From contig JAJZDO010000247.1 of NCBI GenBank assembly GCA_021805955.1, positions 1 through 7,812 of the forward strand: a DNA stretch of 7,812 bases, written 5' to 3'. Source of the DNA: Acidobacteriota bacterium (GTDB taxonomy: Bacteria > Acidobacteriota > Terriglobia > Terriglobales > Acidobacteriaceae). The translations under genes and the position numbers were made by a program. Positions 5,872 through 7,812 of the stretch are shown here, piece after piece. Below the pieces are notes generated by a model. That model worked only from the letters and a program-made list of their open reading frames with translations, was not told where the DNA came from and did not search any database. Within the stretch, counting starts at the first letter, position 1; each line of letters starts with the position of its first letter.

Positions 5872-6615
5872 CTAGCGCCGCGCGCCCTGCTTCAGGAAAT
5901 AATCCACCAGCTCGCTGGAAGAGTTGTCCATTTCGACGTCGAAGGCCTCCACGCGATTGGTGAAGTAATTGAAGGCCATAACAGCCGGGATGGCGACGAA
6001 TAGACCGAACGCCGTGGTGACCAGTGCCTCGGAAATACCGCCGGCTACCTGTCCGATACCGGAAGTCTTCGACGTGGCAATCGACTGGAAAGCGTCCAGG
6101 ATACCGATGACCGTGCCAAACAGTCCGATAAACGGCGCAGTCGAACCGATGGTGGCCAAACCGCCCAGGCCGCGCTTCAGCTTGGCATGGACAATGGCTT
6201 CCGACCGTTCGAGGGCGCGCTGGCTGGCTTCTACCTGGTCCTCGGTGACGGTACCGCCGCTGCCATAATTGCGGAACTCCTGGAGTCCCGCCGTGACGAC
6301 TTCCGCCAGATGGGATTTCTTGCTGCGATCGGCAACTTTGATCGCTTCGTCCAGGCGGCCTTCCTTCAGGGCGCCTGCAACCTTGGGGGCAAACTCCCGC
6401 GACTGCTTGCGGGCCGCCGAGAAATACAGGGCGCGGTCAATCATCACAGCCAGAGACCACACCGACATGATCAGCAGTAAGAACACGACGCACCTGGGCA
6501 GCCATCCCATGTTGTGCCACATGTCGACGACACTGAAGCCGACTGGCTGCTGATCCTGAAAGAACGCGGCCAATGCAGCCGGGTGAGCGAATTGCGTTAA
6601 TTGTGCGAGAATCAC
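5872..6615 (-). CDS. exbB: ExbB/TolQ/MotA-family proton channel protein
   Basis: The 247-residue product has the ExbB layout: a periplasmic N-terminus, membrane helix 1 (about 40-58), a large cytoplasmic loop with charged helices (66-148), helix 2 (about 152-174, ATIGSTAPFIGLFGTVIGIL) and helix 3 (about 196-220, SEALVTTAFGLFVAIPAVM), then a charged tail. The conserved small-residue and threonine-rich patterns of helices 2 and 3 that line the proton path are intact. ExbB forms the pentameric stator around ExbD in the inner membrane. The start is a GTG at 6615-6613, chosen because a near-perfect AAGGAGG lies ten bases upstream; no upstream ATG in this frame fits. The gene begins 84 bp after tonB. 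TolQ is the sister possibility, but no tolA, tolB or pal is in view and tonB is adjacent. Confidence 0.94.
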   Translation of the reverse strand: MILAQLTQFAHPAALAAFFQDQQPVGFSVVDMWHNMGWLPRCVVFLLLIMSVWSLAVMIDRALYFSAARKQSREFAPKVAGALKEGRLDEAIKVADRSKKSHLAEVVTAGLQEFRNYGSGGTVTEDQVEASQRALERSEAIVHAKLKRGLGGLATIGSTAPFIGLFGTVIGILDAFQSIATSKTSGIGQVAGGISEALVTTAFGLFVAIPAVMAFNYFTNRVEAFDVEMDNSSSELVDYFLKQGARR

Positions 6616-6620
6616 AGGAA

Positions 6621-6632
6621 TTTATCCTCCTT
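6621..6632 (-). promoter_or_regulatory. Strong Shine-Dalgarno for exbB, with a GTG start
   Basis: AAGGAGG (6632-6626 on the minus strand) is close to the full anti-16S complement. It lies ten bases before the GTG start at 6615, slightly longer than the usual spacing, and is the best ribosome binding site in the window. Confidence 0.75.
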
Positions 6633-6699
6633 AAGGATAAGCTTGCTTTGGTTATAACCGGGCTACGAAGCGTGTAGTGAGCGAGTGAATGCGAAATTA

Positions 6700-7413
6700 T
6701 CACTCATTCAAGGTGAAAACAACACTGATTGTCGTATCGACGTCGACAGGTACCCCATCCAGCACGGTCGGACGGTAGCGCCAGCGCCGCACTGCATCCA
6801 ACGCGCTCTGCTGCAGCATAGGCGGCCCGCTGATGACCTTCAGGCCCGTGATGGTTCCATCTTTGCCAATGGTTGCAGCCAGAACGACGGTACCCTGAAT
6901 GCGCGCCGCTTTCGCAATCGCCGGATAGGTAGGAGTGATCTCCTCAATCAGCTTGCTCGCCTCGACGCCGGACGACACCACAATCTTTTTCGGAGGAGCC
7001 ACCTTCACGACCGGGCCGTTTCCCATGCCGCCGAGAATGCCTCCCATCACGCCGCCACCGCTGCCACCGAGACCGCCCATACCCGCCACGCTGCCGGGCG
7101 GCGGGGCCGAGGTCTTCACCATGCTGATGGTCTTCGGAATCTTACTGGGAGCCTGCAACTGCTCCTCCATCGACTCGACATGCACCTGGACAACTTTGAC
7201 CTCCGGAGGAGGAGGAGGCGGCGGTGGTGGTGGTGGCGGCGGCGCCACCAATAGGGTCGCCAGGGCCTGGTTGGGCAGCGCTTCCGGATAAATCAGAGGA
7301 ATCAGGACCAGCGTGATCACCACGCTGGCGTTCAAAATCCCCGTGGCGAGCATCCAGTACTTGCTCTTGGTCTTAATCTTATTCGCGGATTCGAATAGGC
7401 TGTCTTCAAACAT
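6700..7413 (-). CDS. tonB: TonB-family energy-transducing protein
   Basis: The 237-residue protein has a cytoplasmic N-terminus, one membrane anchor (about 20-42), and a run of 13 prolines (58-70). A linker contains a glycine/methionine-rich patch (110-133, e.g. GMGGLGGSGGG). The TonB C-terminal domain spans about 150-237 and is marked by PTYPAIAKAARIQGTVVLAA, DGTITGLKVISGPP and ALDAVRRWRYRP. TonB crosses the periplasm and transmits force from ExbB/ExbD to outer-membrane receptors, commonly for iron chelates, vitamin B12 or, in acidobacteria, many carbohydrates. AGGGG seven bases before the ATG at 7413 supports the start. The anchor helix lacks the histidine that E. coli TonB uses (SxxxH); Ser30 is present but Thr34 takes the histidine position. 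It is the first gene after secF, with a 174-bp gap, and heads the exbB-exbD-exbD group. Confidence 0.94.
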   Translation of the reverse strand: MFEDSLFESANKIKTKSKYWMLATGILNASVVITLVLIPLIYPEALPNQALATLLVAPPPPPPPPPPPPPEVKVVQVHVESMEEQLQAPSKIPKTISMVKTSAPPPGSVAGMGGLGGSGGGVMGGILGGMGNGPVVKVAPPKKIVVSSGVEASKLIEEITPTYPAIAKAARIQGTVVLAATIGKDGTITGLKVISGPPMLQQSALDAVRRWRYRPTVLDGVPVDVDTTISVVFTLNE

Positions 7414-7462
7414 AGTGGATCCCCTCGTACTCTTTCGCCAAACCCTATTTTTTCCTTAGACA

Positions 7463-7488
7463 CCGGAAACCCGGTACAAGGTTCCCGG
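7463..7488 (-). promoter_or_regulatory. Hairpin in the tonB leader
   Basis: On the minus strand CCGGGAACCT and GGGTTTCCGG form a ten-bp stem (two G-T wobbles) with loop TGTACC, about 50 bases before the tonB start. No T-run follows it. It may be a leader structure or a remnant terminator of the secF transcript. I found no clear Fur-box-like palindrome and no convincing -35/-10 pair in this 174-bp gap. Confidence 0.45.
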
Positions 7489-7587
7489 ATACTCAAAAAT
7501 AATTGTGGCCAGGTCATTTGCCGGGCACCCAGCTTCGCTCACGGTTCGCACCGCATCGCCGTTGACGTCCTGAAAGCTTGTCTTCAT

Positions 7588-7812
7588 CTATGTTCGCGCC
7601 CGTTTCCCCGCCGGCAGCGCGGCCGCCTTGCCCCGCCTCGCCCGCCAGTCCTGATAGGCAACCAGCATCGGCGCCGCCACCGCAATCGAGGAGTAGGTTC
7701 CGATCAAAATGCCGATGACCAGGGCAAACGAAAAACCGTTCAGCACTTCTCCACCAAATAAGAACAGCGACAAGACCGTCAAAAATGTCAGGCCGGAGGT
7801 CAACACGGTCCG
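7588..7812 (-). CDS. secF: Protein translocase subunit SecF, C-terminal fragment (5' end outside window)
   Basis: Seventy-four residues of the C-terminus are present, with the frame open through the window edge. They match the end of SecF: RTVLTSGLTFLTVLSLFLFGG covers the penultimate membrane helix, and GFSFALVIGILIGTYSSIAVAAPML the last helix with the highly conserved GTYSS motif. A basic tail of about 20 residues (DWRARRGKAAALPAGKRART) would lie in the cytoplasm. SecF works with SecD to use the proton gradient to complete protein export through SecYEG. It is upstream of tonB on the same strand; whether they share a transcript is unclear given the 174-bp gap and hairpin. A single SecDF fusion protein is possible, since the N-terminal part is not visible. 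Confidence 0.92.
   Translation of the reverse strand, partial: RTVLTSGLTFLTVLSLFLFGGEVLNGFSFALVIGILIGTYSSIAVAAPMLVAYQDWRARRGKAAALPAGKRART

Noticed and set aside
6685..7291. Plus-strand frames opposite tonB with His/Arg- or Gly/Pro-rich translations
   Set aside because: They are antisense readings of the proline and glycine codon runs in tonB.
7414..7587. Fur box or sigma-70 promoter before tonB
   Set aside because: I found A/T-rich patches but no acceptable -35/-10 pair and no Fur-like palindrome.
1..7812. CRISPR array, tRNA, rRNA or insertion sequence
   Set aside because: No regularly spaced repeats, no tRNA-like cloverleaf or conserved rRNA segment, and no transposase reading frame were seen on either strand.

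Overview
The window looks like a chromosomal segment of a GC-rich, diderm (LPS-type outer membrane) bacterium. My best guess is an acidobacterium of the Terriglobia/Koribacter kind. This rests on the lptD tail, the SecF–TonB–ExbB–ExbD–ExbD–TPR arrangement, several lipoproteins and the style of the intergenic repeats; it is recalled similarity, not a database result. I see no rRNA, tRNA, CRISPR, transposase or phage gene.

Layout. The plus-strand block (1-2646) holds the C-terminal end of an LptD-type outer-membrane LPS assembly protein (3-317), a lipoprotein with a DsbA-like thioredoxin fold and a CPFC active site (474-1433), and a lipoprotein of the SurA/PpiC parvulin chaperone family (1513-2646). 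In E. coli, LptD is folded with the help of SurA and oxidised by DsbA, so this looks like an LptD-biogenesis group, with both helpers apparently membrane anchored.

The middle (2647-3615) has no intact gene. Just after surA lies a nested palindromic repeat element of about 150 bp whose segments can pair in alternative ways. It is followed on the minus strand by the decayed remnant of an MscS-type mechanosensitive channel gene (2873-3343): two frameshifts and a large internal deletion, but a preserved ribosome binding site and C-terminal signature. Positions 3344-3615 show nothing I recognise.

The minus-strand block (7812 down to 3616) reads, in transcription order: the end of secF (protein translocase), tonB, exbB, two different exbD genes, and a TPR lipoprotein. 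It closes with a clear Rho-independent terminator at 3616-3651. ExbB and the two ExbD proteins should form the proton-driven inner-membrane motor and TonB the periplasm-spanning link that energises outer-membrane transport. The TPR lipoprotein is probably a periplasmic adaptor of unknown function. Gene-to-gene gaps of 84-185 bp are wide for an operon, and at least one (exbB-exbD) contains competing hairpins. The two blocks converge on the decayed middle region.

No wholly new system is evident. The observations most worth following up are the LptD/DsbA/SurA grouping with lipidated helpers, the pseudogenised MscS channel, the palindromic element, and the paired ExbD paralogues.
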